Below are positions 24,885 through 33,362 of a DNA stretch of 64,000 nt, in pieces. How positions within the stretch are numbered: position 1 is the stretch's first letter; the number at the start of each line of letters is the position of its first letter. The translations under genes were made by a program, and so were the position numbers. The stretch is from Bacillota bacterium (GTDB lineage Bacteria; Bacillota; Clostridia; Lachnospirales; Lachnospiraceae), in NCBI GenBank assembly GCA_023390555.1, contig JAEWCQ010000014.1, positions 124,001 through 188,000 of the forward strand. The letters run 5' to 3'. Below the pieces are notes generated by a model. That model worked only from the letters and a program-made list of their open reading frames with translations. It was not told the DNA's origin and ran no database searches.

Positions 24885-26191
24885 ACTATGTCATTTTAGC
24901 ACTGATCGGGGCATTGGCTTCGGTTTTGTCAAATCAGGGAATTGCAGTATTTAATGACGGATTTCGTCCGATTGTGGGCCAGTATTATAATGGCGAAATC
25001 AGCCGGAAAGAATTAGCAGCGATGAGTTTTGCAATCAGTTTTGGACTGGTAATCGGATTTGGAATACCTACCTCGATTGCAGCAAGCATTTTACTGATTC
25101 ACTGTGTATTACTGACGACCGATATGATCGGTTCTTTCTGTAATAACAGCAAAAAGGGAATGGCACTTGCAGCAGCGATCGGCGCGGTATATGGATTGGC
25201 AATCTTAGCCGGTCTTGAGTTTGTCGTAAAATTATTCAGCTATATGCCATATGATTTCACGACAGATCTTGGAAGCGTTTCCGGCTATATTACCGTTGCA
25301 TTTGCAATTTTTCCGGCAGTTGGAGTTGCCTATCAGCAGGGATTTAAAAAAGGTGCGATCACTGCCGGCGTAACCGTATTGGCATATTTCTTAGTAAAAC
25401 GATTCGGTATCTTTACGTTTGGTGAGAACACCGTGACCTTAAGTGCAGAAGGTATGTCCATGCTGGTAGGTATGATCATGATGATCGTATTCGCAGCAAA
25501 GGTAAAGGGAACAGAGAATTCCAATGAAGCATTGACGATTGGTTTTGGAGCGAATATTTCCAGAATCCGTAAAAACTGGCCGCTGCTTGCCATTATGGGA
25601 GCGTTGCTTGCGGCTGCTACGAGCCTTTCTCTCGTTGCGGGAGATCCTGCTTCACTTGCATTATTGACGAAACAGGAATACACCAATGCAGCACTGACCG
25701 CACTTGCAAGAGGAGTTGGTTTTATTCCGCTGGTATTTACAACTGCGATTGTAACCGGTGTCTATGGCGTATGCGGCTGTACCTTTGTGTTTGCGGCAGG
25801 ACTGCTTCTTCACGGGAATCCGGTTGTTGCTTTTATCGTGGGATTTGCAATTATGATTGTTGAGATTTTCCTGATTAATATATTTGCCAAAGGTATGGAT
25901 AAGTTCCCGGGTGTGAAAGACATGGGTGAGTATGTCAGAACTTCCATGAACAAAGTATTGGAAATTGCACTGCTTGCAGGTGGTATTGTAGCTGCGGAAA
26001 AAATGGCCGCATCTGCATCCGGCTATACCGGAATCGGAGCATTATTTGTAATTGCCTGCTTCCTGATCAATAAGAAAGCAAAGAAACCGATCGTGGATCT
26101 GGCAGTCGGACCGGTTGCCTGTATCGTCTTTGGAGTACTCATGAACCTGCTTCTGCTGATCGGACTGATTTCGATTCCGGCGGCCAGCTAA
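24881..26191 (+). CDS. yhfT: YhfT-type membrane transport protein
   Basis: A 436-residue polytopic membrane protein with roughly a dozen hydrophobic segments. It begins NYVILALIGALASVLSNQG and contains FGIPTSIAASILLIH and TGVYGVCGCTFVFAAGLL. It matches the YhfT family of uncharacterised inner-membrane proteins. As the only transporter in the cluster it is the probable importer of the unknown substrate. Translationally coupled to yhfU by ATGA overlap. Substrate unknown. Confidence 0.78.
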   Translation: MNYVILALIGALASVLSNQGIAVFNDGFRPIVGQYYNGEISRKELAAMSFAISFGLVIGFGIPTSIAASILLIHCVLLTTDMIGSFCNNSKKGMALAAAIGAVYGLAILAGLEFVVKLFSYMPYDFTTDLGSVSGYITVAFAIFPAVGVAYQQGFKKGAITAGVTVLAYFLVKRFGIFTFGENTVTLSAEGMSMLVGMIMMIVFAAKVKGTENSNEALTIGFGANISRIRKNWPLLAIMGALLAAATSLSLVAGDPASLALLTKQEYTNAALTALARGVGFIPLVFTTAIVTGVYGVCGCTFVFAAGLLLHGNPVVAFIVGFAIMIVEIFLINIFAKGMDKFPGVKDMGEYVRTSMNKVLEIALLAGGIVAAEKMAASASGYTGIGALFVIACFLINKKAKKPIVDLAVGPVACIVFGVLMNLLLLIGLISIPAAS

Positions 26192-26204
26192 AAGGAAAAA
26201 TTTT

Positions 26205-27194
26205 ATGGAAACAACAGAGCTGTATGCGAAAAAAACATTTCTTGCACTGAAGAATCCGTATCACTCGGTAATCGATGTTCATCCGGGAATTCTGGATCAG
26301 CTTTCGGAATATCGGAAGCTGGGAAAAGAGGTATGGTATACCGGTTATAAGAACACGGTTGTGCTGTCGGAGCATTTAAAAAGGCGTATGGCTGCACAGG
26401 GTTTTCTGTTTCATACGAAAGATCGGATGGCACTCGGCGGGAGAGCTATTGATTTAAATCTGGTGAATCCGTTGAACGGACATTGGATGACCGGATCGAG
26501 CAGCGGTACGGCATTGAATGTATTCTACGGAATCAATGATGCCGGTATCGGGACGGATGGCGGAGGAAGCGTATTGGCGCCAGCCGCAGCCTTAAATTTA
26601 TTCGGATTTATATCCCCGCTGATTGAGCAGGAAGACCTGAAACAATATGAGAAAAAATCCACCGATGATATTCTGTTTTATCCGTCTGTCGGTGCCGTTA
26701 CCAGAGAGTGGGACACCATGAAGGCAGCAGCAGAAGCTCTGTTGTTTCCGGAAGAAGCAGCCGGATGGGAAAACAGAAATAAAACAGAGAGTGTCACGTT
26801 CATCAACAGAGAAGATACGGAAGTACCCAATATATATGGGGAAAGAGGACCTTTAATTCAATATCTCAGGAAACAGGTTAAGCCTGGCGTCGTTCTTATT
26901 TCGAAAGAGGGGCCTGTGGATGGAGAGGGATTTGGAGACAGCGTTTTTGGACATTTTGATGTGAGAACAGCAAAATGTCAGGAAGACGCTGCAAAGGGTC
27001 TGATGCGTGTGGTGAATATGAGCGGGAAATCAGCGTTGGTGATTCCCGAAAAAGAGCTGGGCGTAGGTACGTTATTGATCTGTGAGAGTACAAAAGAGGA
27101 TATTGCAGCGATGATACTGGCAGCAGAAAGCATGGTGAAAGAATCCTCAGAATTAGTGAAACGATACTTTTTAAATTATAACATGTATTTCTGA
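26205..27194 (+). CDS. Short amidase-signature-like hydrolase
   Basis: 329 residues, shorter than the usual 450-500 of amidases. The amidase-signature core is visible: TGSSSGTA (cis-serine) and GIGTDGGGSVLAPAAALN (nucleophilic serine in the G-x-D-x-G-G-S context). A lysine in GYKNT may fill the catalytic-lysine role but the usual KD pattern is absent. RBS AAAAGGAAAAA. It lies between yhfT and php in an otherwise yhf-like order, with the same orientation and short spacing. Probably cleaves or modifies an amide bond in the pathway substrate; activity is not certain. Confidence 0.65.
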   Translation: METTELYAKKTFLALKNPYHSVIDVHPGILDQLSEYRKLGKEVWYTGYKNTVVLSEHLKRRMAAQGFLFHTKDRMALGGRAIDLNLVNPLNGHWMTGSSSGTALNVFYGINDAGIGTDGGGSVLAPAAALNLFGFISPLIEQEDLKQYEKKSTDDILFYPSVGAVTREWDTMKAAAEALLFPEEAAGWENRNKTESVTFINREDTEVPNIYGERGPLIQYLRKQVKPGVVLISKEGPVDGEGFGDSVFGHFDVRTAKCQEDAAKGLMRVVNMSGKSALVIPEKELGVGTLLICESTKEDIAAMILAAESMVKESSELVKRYFLNYNMYF

Positions 27195-27256
27195 TTTCGG
27201 GTATTTATCGGGCAGGAAATTTGGGACACGCAGATCGATTACTGGAAGGAGACAAT

Positions 27257-28126
27257 ATGAAAACGGGATATACCATGATGCATGAGCATATCACCATAGA
27301 TTTATCCGGTGTGAAGCAGGATGAGGACTGCAGACTGGATTGCTTTTCGGATACCGTAAAAGAATTTCTGGAACTGTATCAGAGTGGAGTGCGGCGAATC
27401 CTGGATGTTACCAATATCGGGATGGGGCGCAATCCGGAGTATGTCAGAAACGTACAGGAAGAGACGGGAATTGAAATTGTGCAGTCCACAGGATTTTATA
27501 AAGAACCGTTCTTATCGGCGTTTGTATATGAAATGACAAAAGAGAAGCTGGCGGAACAAATAATCAAAGAAGTCACAGAAGGAATTGAAGATACCGGAAT
27601 CCGTGCAAAAGTAATCGGAGAATTCGGTACTTCCAAAAATACCATTACGGAGATGGAACGCAAAGTAATGAAAGCAATGGCAATCGCAGCGGTGGAGACC
27701 GGAGTTCCTGTGACAACCCATACAACGCTTGGAACCATGGCTTTGGAGCAGGCACAGTTTCTTAAGAAAGCAGGAGTACGCCCGGATAAAATAATTATCG
27801 GCCATGTGGATTTGTCCCAGAATACAGAAACGATTCTGGAAGTCCTAAAGGAAGGAGTCACCGTAGGATTTGATACGGTTGGAAAGAATAATTACTGTCC
27901 GGACACATTCCGTGTGGAGGCATTGAAAAAAATAGCGGAAAAAGACTATCTCGGTCAGGTGATTCTTTCAATGGATATCACCAGAAAATCTCATTTCAGA
28001 TGCCGTGGCGGTCTTGGATACAATTACCTGTTTGATACGTTTGTGCCGATGCTGAGAGAGGCGGGATTGCAGGAAGAACAGATTGATACGTTGTTGATTG
28101 AAAATCCGGAAAGGATTCTTTCCTGA
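27257..28126 (+). CDS. php: Phosphotriesterase-homology protein (Php/YhfV type)
   Basis: A 289-residue TIM-barrel metallohydrolase of the PTE family. All binuclear-metal ligands are visible: HEH near the N-terminus (H9, H11), a bridging Glu in IGEFGTS, His in TTHTT, His in IGHVDLS and Asp in LSMDIT. The Glu at the bridging position, rather than carboxylated Lys, is as in E. coli Php. The family hydrolyses lactones or similar esters; the native substrate is unknown. The ATG at 27257 follows AAGGAG. It lies in the yhf operon, 14 nt before yhfS. Confidence 0.83.
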   Translation: MKTGYTMMHEHITIDLSGVKQDEDCRLDCFSDTVKEFLELYQSGVRRILDVTNIGMGRNPEYVRNVQEETGIEIVQSTGFYKEPFLSAFVYEMTKEKLAEQIIKEVTEGIEDTGIRAKVIGEFGTSKNTITEMERKVMKAMAIAAVETGVPVTTHTTLGTMALEQAQFLKKAGVRPDKIIIGHVDLSQNTETILEVLKEGVTVGFDTVGKNNYCPDTFRVEALKKIAEKDYLGQVILSMDITRKSHFRCRGGLGYNYLFDTFVPMLREAGLQEEQIDTLLIENPERILS

Positions 28127-28140
28127 GAAAGGAGTTACGG

Positions 28141-29235
28141 ATGCAGACTTATCCATTACAGAGCATTTCAATGGAAGAAGCGATGAAGCTTCAATTTAAA
28201 ATTGTAGATTGTATCACAAAGGGATTTCAGGGACATGAGTTTCTGAACCGAGGTGATCTTGGCGTTGTACCGGGGCTGAATAAACCGGTTACAACGAAAA
28301 AAACAGAGGAGGTGATTGCTTCTATCTTCGATGCGGAGGCATGTATCCTCGTACGTGGCGCCGGCAGTGCTGCAATCCGGTTCGGATTACATAGTATGCT
28401 GCATGCGGGAGATAACATTCTGGTTCATGCCGCGCCGGTTTATAATACGACAATGACATCACTGGAAATGATGGATATCGGCACAGTGGAAGCAGATTTT
28501 AATGATCCCGATGATATCGTAAAGACAATGAAACAGCATCCGGAAATCAAAGGAGCGCTGGTGCAGTATACCAGACAGAAAATGGATGACCGGTATGATA
28601 TGCAGGAAGTGATTTCTACGATAAGAAGCTGTGCCGACATCCCAGTGTTGACCGATGACAATTATGCAGTGATGAAGGTTTCAAATATCGGAACACAGTG
28701 CGGTGCGGATCTTTCGTGTTTTTCAGCCTTCAAGCTGCTGGGGCCGGAAGGCGTCGGCGTGATTGTGGGAAAAGCAGACTATATAGATAAACTGGTAAAA
28801 GAAAGTTATTCCGGAGGGATGCAGGTGCAGGGACATGAAGCGCTGGATGTACTTCACGGATTTGTATATGCACCGGTGTCACTGGCCATTCAGGCGCAGG
28901 TAAATGAAGCATGTGTCAGACGTCTGAACAGCGGAGAGATACCTCAAGTAAAACAGGCATTTCTGGCGAATGCACAGTCAAAGGTGCTGCTGGTAGAATT
29001 CAACGAGGATATCGCAGAAAAAGTTCTTGTGGAAGCGGAGAAATTGGGAGGCGCACCAAATCCGGTAGGAGCAGAATCGAAGTATGAGATTGTTCCGATG
29101 GTCTATCGCATATCAGGGACATTTCGAAAAGCGGATCCGACCCTGGAACGTCGCATGATTCGGATTAATCCGATGCGTTGCGGTGCGGATACCATCATAC
29201 GTATTTTAAAAGAAGCAGTAGAAAGAGTGGGATAG
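28141..29235 (+). CDS. yhfS: YhfS-type fold-I PLP enzyme (aminotransferase/lyase-like)
   Basis: A 364-residue pyridoxal-phosphate enzyme of the aspartate-aminotransferase fold. The cofactor lysine is in SAFKLLGPEGVG (K198), preceded by LTDDNYA with the Asp that contacts the pyridine nitrogen. An N-terminal GAGSAAIRFGL loop binds phosphate. The glycine-rich LGPEGVG end resembles cysteine-desulfurase/lyase-type enzymes more than classical transaminases. AAAGGAG precedes the ATG. Adjacent YhfX is a second, unrelated PLP enzyme, so an amino-acid intermediate is handled twice. Reaction unknown. Confidence 0.8.
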   Translation: MQTYPLQSISMEEAMKLQFKIVDCITKGFQGHEFLNRGDLGVVPGLNKPVTTKKTEEVIASIFDAEACILVRGAGSAAIRFGLHSMLHAGDNILVHAAPVYNTTMTSLEMMDIGTVEADFNDPDDIVKTMKQHPEIKGALVQYTRQKMDDRYDMQEVISTIRSCADIPVLTDDNYAVMKVSNIGTQCGADLSCFSAFKLLGPEGVGVIVGKADYIDKLVKESYSGGMQVQGHEALDVLHGFVYAPVSLAIQAQVNEACVRRLNSGEIPQVKQAFLANAQSKVLLVEFNEDIAEKVLVEAEKLGGAPNPVGAESKYEIVPMVYRISGTFRKADPTLERRMIRINPMRCGADTIIRILKEAVERVG

Positions 29236-30393
29236 ATGTTTTTAAATCAGACAGTGAAACGAAATCAGGCATTAATCGATATTTCATTTCAACTGCAGCA
29301 AAGTGGCGAAATTGAGCCAGATTCCTATATTGTTGATGTGGATACTTTTTTAGAAAATGCTTCTATTATATTAAGCAAAGCGAAAGAAAATGGAATTCAT
29401 CTTTTCTTTATGCTGAAGCAGATTGGCAGAAATCCCTATTTGGCAAAGAAACTGACGGAACTGGGATACGAAGGAGCTGTTGTAGTTGATTATAAAGAAG
29501 CGCAGATCATGATGGAACAGCAGATACCAATCGGTAATATCGGTCATCTTGTTCAGATACCATCCGCCCAGATCGAAAAGGTGGTTGCGTATGGTCCAAA
29601 ATTCATTACTGTGTATTCCGAAGATAAGATAAAACAGATAAATGCGGCAGCAAAGAAATTAGGTGTAATACAAAAAATACTGATTCGTGTGTATCAGGAA
29701 AATGACATGATTTATTCCGGGCAGACGGCAGGTTTTCATATAGATGACATATCCGGTCTGGCAGAGAAGATACAGGCGGACTACGCAAACGTAGCCATTG
29801 CCGGAGTGACTTCCTTTCCGTGCTATCTTTTCAATCGTGATGCGGATGACATTGTTCCGACGCAAAATCTTCAAACCGTATTACGTGCAGCAGCAGTGTT
29901 GGAACAGGCAGGGATACATTGCGAGATGGTCAATACACCATCGGCGACCTGCAGCAGAACTTTGGAGAAAATGAAAGTATACGGAGGTAACTGCGGAGAA
30001 CCAGGTCATGGATTGACCGGAACGACACCGTTACACGCAGTATACGATCTGGAAGAAATACCTTGTGTGACTTATGTATCAGAAATTTCCCATAATTTTA
30101 TGGGAAAGGCATATTGCTTCGGCGGAGGTTATTATCGCCGCTCACATGTGGAGCATGCATTGGTTGGAACGAATTATCCGGATGCAAAACTTGTGAAGGT
30201 GATTCCGCCAACCGATGAGAGCATTGACTATCATTTTGGTTTGTCAGAAGAATGCGAGGTAGGGGATGCGGTCGTTATGGCATTCCGGTATCAGATATTT
30301 GTAACAAGATCAGATGTTGTCCTTGTAGAAGGATTAAAGAATACGGCTCCACGGATTGCTGGAATCTATGACAGCCTAGGGAGAGAAAAATGA
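29236..30393 (+). CDS. yhfX: YhfX-type PLP enzyme (alanine-racemase-like fold III)
   Basis: A 385-residue protein with an N-terminal alanine-racemase-like TIM barrel. The PLP lysine is in FFMLKQIGRNP (K61), and a beta-rich C-terminal domain follows with SEECEVGDAVVMAFRYQIF. Such enzymes racemise or decarboxylate amino acids or act on D-amino acids. The ATG directly follows the TAG of yhfS (no gap), and its own TGA overlaps the start of yhfW, so the three genes are tightly coupled. Substrate unknown. Confidence 0.8.
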   Translation: MFLNQTVKRNQALIDISFQLQQSGEIEPDSYIVDVDTFLENASIILSKAKENGIHLFFMLKQIGRNPYLAKKLTELGYEGAVVVDYKEAQIMMEQQIPIGNIGHLVQIPSAQIEKVVAYGPKFITVYSEDKIKQINAAAKKLGVIQKILIRVYQENDMIYSGQTAGFHIDDISGLAEKIQADYANVAIAGVTSFPCYLFNRDADDIVPTQNLQTVLRAAAVLEQAGIHCEMVNTPSATCSRTLEKMKVYGGNCGEPGHGLTGTTPLHAVYDLEEIPCVTYVSEISHNFMGKAYCFGGGYYRRSHVEHALVGTNYPDAKLVKVIPPTDESIDYHFGLSEECEVGDAVVMAFRYQIFVTRSDVVLVEGLKNTAPRIAGIYDSLGREK

Positions 30394-31610
30394 AGAAACG
30401 TTTTATTGTAATTGTATTAGATGGGTTCGGAATCGGAGCCATGGAGGATGCACCTGTTGTAAGGCCGGGAGACGAAAAAGCAAATACGCTGAAAAGTATT
30501 TTAAAGGACTGCCCGGATATGAAGCTGCCAACGTTGGAAAAGCTTGGACTCATGAATGCGTTCGGCACGGAAAGCGCAGAAATGAAGTTCTCAGAGCATG
30601 CGAACTATGGGAAATGTGAATTAAAGCACTTTGGAGCGGATACATTTATGGGACACCAGGAAATTATGGGAAGTTTTCCGAAGAAACCTGAACTACATCC
30701 GTTTCAGGAGGTTGTGAATAAGACAAGAAATCATTTGGAAGAATCCGGTCATAAGGTGGAAATCATTGAGAAACAAGGACTGAAATATCTGCTTGTGGAT
30801 GATTATGTGACCGTAGCCGATAATCTGGAAGCCGATCTGGGGATGTGTTATAACGTAACGGCACCGCTGGATCTTATTTCCTTTGAAAAAGAATATGAAA
30901 TTGCAAGAAAAGTCAGGGATGTGGCAACCGTAGGAAGGGTTATCGTATTTGGCGGAACCGGAAATACAATGGAAGATTTGTGGAATGCGGAAGAAATCAG
31001 ACAGGACAAGTTCATTGGAATTGCCTCGGCAAAATCAAAATCCTACGAGCAGGGTTATCAGTGCCGGCATCTGGGATATGGAGTGGACCCATTGGTTCAG
31101 GCTCCGACAATCCTCACAGAAGCGGGATATGCCTGTATACTGATTGGCAAGGTGGCGGATATCGTAATCAATGACGGTGGTAAGAGTATTTCCTGTGTCC
31201 CGACCGATGAAGTCATGCATCATACCATTCTTGAGACGGCTGCAATGGAAACAGGATTTGTCTGCACAAATGTGCAGGAAACAGATCTGGCAGGTCATTC
31301 ACAGTCTTCCGTTACTTATCGTAAAGTTCTGGAACAGGCAGACCGTGGATTGGAGGAGCTTCTGCCGTTACTGACGGAGCAGGATATCCTGGTGATCATG
31401 GCTGACCATGGAAATGATCCCGATATCGGACATAGCAAGCATACAAGAGAATGTGTTCCGCTTCTTATTTACAGGAAAGGAATGACAGATAAAAAAATTG
31501 GCATACGCCATACACTTTCGGATGTGGGTGCCAGCGTATGCGACTATTTTGGCGTTTGTCAGCCACAGAATGGAACGACGTTTTTAAATCTTTTTTCAAA
31601 GGGATGTTGA
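30390..31610 (+). CDS. yhfW: YhfW-type phosphopentomutase-like metalloenzyme
   Basis: A 406-residue member of the alkaline-phosphatase superfamily related to phosphopentomutase. It has the N-terminal metal site VLDGFGIGAM, the probable Thr nucleophile in KANTLKS, HQEIMGSF, DLAGHSQ and MADHGNDPDIGHSKHTRE with the C-terminal metal ligands. The cap region between them differs from true phosphopentomutases, so a mutase or phosphatase acting on another phospho-compound is likely. Start overlaps the yhfX stop. Last gene of the yhf-like core; a new promoter and terminator follow. Confidence 0.8.
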   Translation: MKKRFIVIVLDGFGIGAMEDAPVVRPGDEKANTLKSILKDCPDMKLPTLEKLGLMNAFGTESAEMKFSEHANYGKCELKHFGADTFMGHQEIMGSFPKKPELHPFQEVVNKTRNHLEESGHKVEIIEKQGLKYLLVDDYVTVADNLEADLGMCYNVTAPLDLISFEKEYEIARKVRDVATVGRVIVFGGTGNTMEDLWNAEEIRQDKFIGIASAKSKSYEQGYQCRHLGYGVDPLVQAPTILTEAGYACILIGKVADIVINDGGKSISCVPTDEVMHHTILETAAMETGFVCTNVQETDLAGHSQSSVTYRKVLEQADRGLEELLPLLTEQDILVIMADHGNDPDIGHSKHTRECVPLLIYRKGMTDKKIGIRHTLSDVGASVCDYFGVCQPQNGTTFLNLFSKGC

Positions 31611-31660
31611 GAATCTTCCTTTAAAAAAACGGCATAGAATGATTCTGTAAAAATAAAAAC

Positions 31661-31702
31661 ATGGTAAATTATATTGACATTTACAATTTGCCATAGTAAG
31701 AT
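31661..31702 (+). promoter_or_regulatory. Promoter with inverted repeat spanning its -35
   Basis: TTGACA (31674-31679), a 17-bp spacer and TAAGAT (31697-31702). An inverted repeat ATGGTAAAT (31661-31669) / ATTTGCCAT (31686-31694, one mismatch) brackets the -35 box and is a candidate operator. Transcription would start ~20 bp before a strong terminator hairpin. Confidence 0.55.
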
Positions 31703-31728
31703 GAGTCATAGATCAATATAACATGCAA

Positions 31729-31769
31729 AGGCGCATATTCTGACAAGGGAATCATGCGCCTGTTTTTTT
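31729..31769 (+). terminator. Strong rho-independent terminator, possibly an attenuator
   Basis: AGGCGCAT-a-TTC pairs with GAA-tc-ATGCGCCT, followed by G and seven Ts. It ends the yhf transcript. It also lies just downstream of the promoter at 31674, so it could attenuate the beta-lactamase-like gene. Confidence 0.8.
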
Positions 31770-31885
31770 GAATGATGACGATCATTCGATTTTTTTTGAA
31801 TCAAAATGTTACTGTAGAGATAAAAAAAATAAAAATTATGATTATGGTAATATTTTGCGCTTATCATTGTAAAGGAGGTACATAT

Positions 31886-33346
31886 ATGAAGCAGGACTTT
31901 TTAAAGGGATTCCATGAGACGATTCAGTCTGCAATGGAGAAAATGAACGTTCCGGGAGCTCAGGTGGCAATTGTGAAAGACGGAGAGGTAATCTACAAGG
32001 AAGCATTTGGCTATGCAGATCTGGAAAAAAAAGTAACGATGACGACAGAGCATATGTTACCGATTGGTTCGGCCAGCAAGTCATTTACTGCAACTGCTGC
32101 TGTTATGCTCGCAGATCAGGGAAAGTGGAATCTGGACGAACCATTAAAAACATATCTGCCGGAGTTTGCGTTGTATGATGCAACAGCTACCGCGCAGGCT
32201 ACCGCACGTGATCTGATGTGCCACAGGACAGGTGTACCGAGACATGATTTGATGTGGTATAACTGGAATGACTTAGAGCGGGAAGATTTAGTAGAGAACC
32301 GCATGAAACATTTGGAGTATAATCTCCCTTTCCGCAGCGGTTTCCAATATTCGAATCAGATGTATGCCGTCATCGGATATTTTATTGAAAAAATAAGCGG
32401 GCTGACCTGGGAGAAATTTGTTGCAGAGAAGCTGTTTGTACCTTTATCCATAGAAAACTACAGTTTTTCCATTCCGTATCCGGATGGAAGCAAAAAGTAT
32501 GCAAAACTGTATACGCCGGATGATAATGGAGTGAATCAGGAGAATGTCCCGTTAAAGATTGATGCCGTTGGTCCGGCTGGTTCCATCAATATGACGATTG
32601 GTGACTTCGCAAAGTGGATTGCATTTCAGATGAATGACGGAAAGGCTGGAGAAATCGCTTTACTGTCTGAACCTTATTGGAAAGAACTGTACAAACCGAA
32701 CATTCCATATCAGATCCTGCCGTTTGAATTCCAGGAGCGCACGGCCATCGGTTATGCACTTGGATGGACCGTAGATGCTTTTCGGGGACACAAGGTAATC
32801 GATCATGGAGGAAATGTAAATGGGGGTTCTTCCCTCATGTCCTTTTTACCGGAAGAAAAACTGGGAATCGCGATATTGACCAATGCCAACAGCAATATGT
32901 TTGTATACGCCCTGTCTATGGAACTTTATGACAGATACCTTGGGTATCAGGGGGAGAAAGACTGGTTTGAAGCATTTCAGGTAAATATGAATGCATTGCT
33001 CGCTGCCATGAAAGAGCAGCTGACGGCAATCTATGATACGAAAATAGAGGGAAAACCGTATAGTCATGAATGGAAGGAATATGCGGGGATTTACACCAAT
33101 CCGGGATACGGTGAGCTGGAGCTTACGGTGGAGGATGCCGGAATGCATATGAACTATCACGATAATCAGATGGAGGTAAAACATCTGCACTATGATATTT
33201 TTACCTTTGAGCTGTTTGGCGGGCCGCATCCGATTTCATTTTCCAGCGGTGTGGACGGAAAGATTGCTTCACTGAGTATTCCATTTGAATTAGCGGTCGA
33301 TCCGATCGTTTTTACAAAAAAACAGAATCAGAAAGATATGGACTGA
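31886..33346 (+). CDS. Serine beta-lactamase-like / DD-peptidase-like hydrolase
   Basis: 486 residues of the class C beta-lactamase-related family. The serine nucleophile motif is S62-A-S-K65, the second motif is Y155-S-N157 and the third is HGGN in place of KTG. A C-terminal ~100-residue beta domain follows. No signal peptide is seen, so it is probably cytosolic, unlike resistance beta-lactamases. The family includes esterases and D-amino-acid amidases or peptidases; a role in opening an amide or ester of the pathway compound is more plausible than antibiotic resistance. AAAGGAGG fixes the ATG at 31886. Confidence 0.82.
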   Translation: MKQDFLKGFHETIQSAMEKMNVPGAQVAIVKDGEVIYKEAFGYADLEKKVTMTTEHMLPIGSASKSFTATAAVMLADQGKWNLDEPLKTYLPEFALYDATATAQATARDLMCHRTGVPRHDLMWYNWNDLEREDLVENRMKHLEYNLPFRSGFQYSNQMYAVIGYFIEKISGLTWEKFVAEKLFVPLSIENYSFSIPYPDGSKKYAKLYTPDDNGVNQENVPLKIDAVGPAGSINMTIGDFAKWIAFQMNDGKAGEIALLSEPYWKELYKPNIPYQILPFEFQERTAIGYALGWTVDAFRGHKVIDHGGNVNGGSSLMSFLPEEKLGIAILTNANSNMFVYALSMELYDRYLGYQGEKDWFEAFQVNMNALLAAMKEQLTAIYDTKIEGKPYSHEWKEYAGIYTNPGYGELELTVEDAGMHMNYHDNQMEVKHLHYDIFTFELFGGPHPISFSSGVDGKIASLSIPFELAVDPIVFTKKQNQKDMD

Positions 33347-33362
33347 GAGAGGAGAAATGAAA

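Noticed and set aside
31886..33346. Beta-lactam resistance gene
   Set aside because: No signal peptide, HGG replaces KTG, and it lies inside a catabolic gene group.
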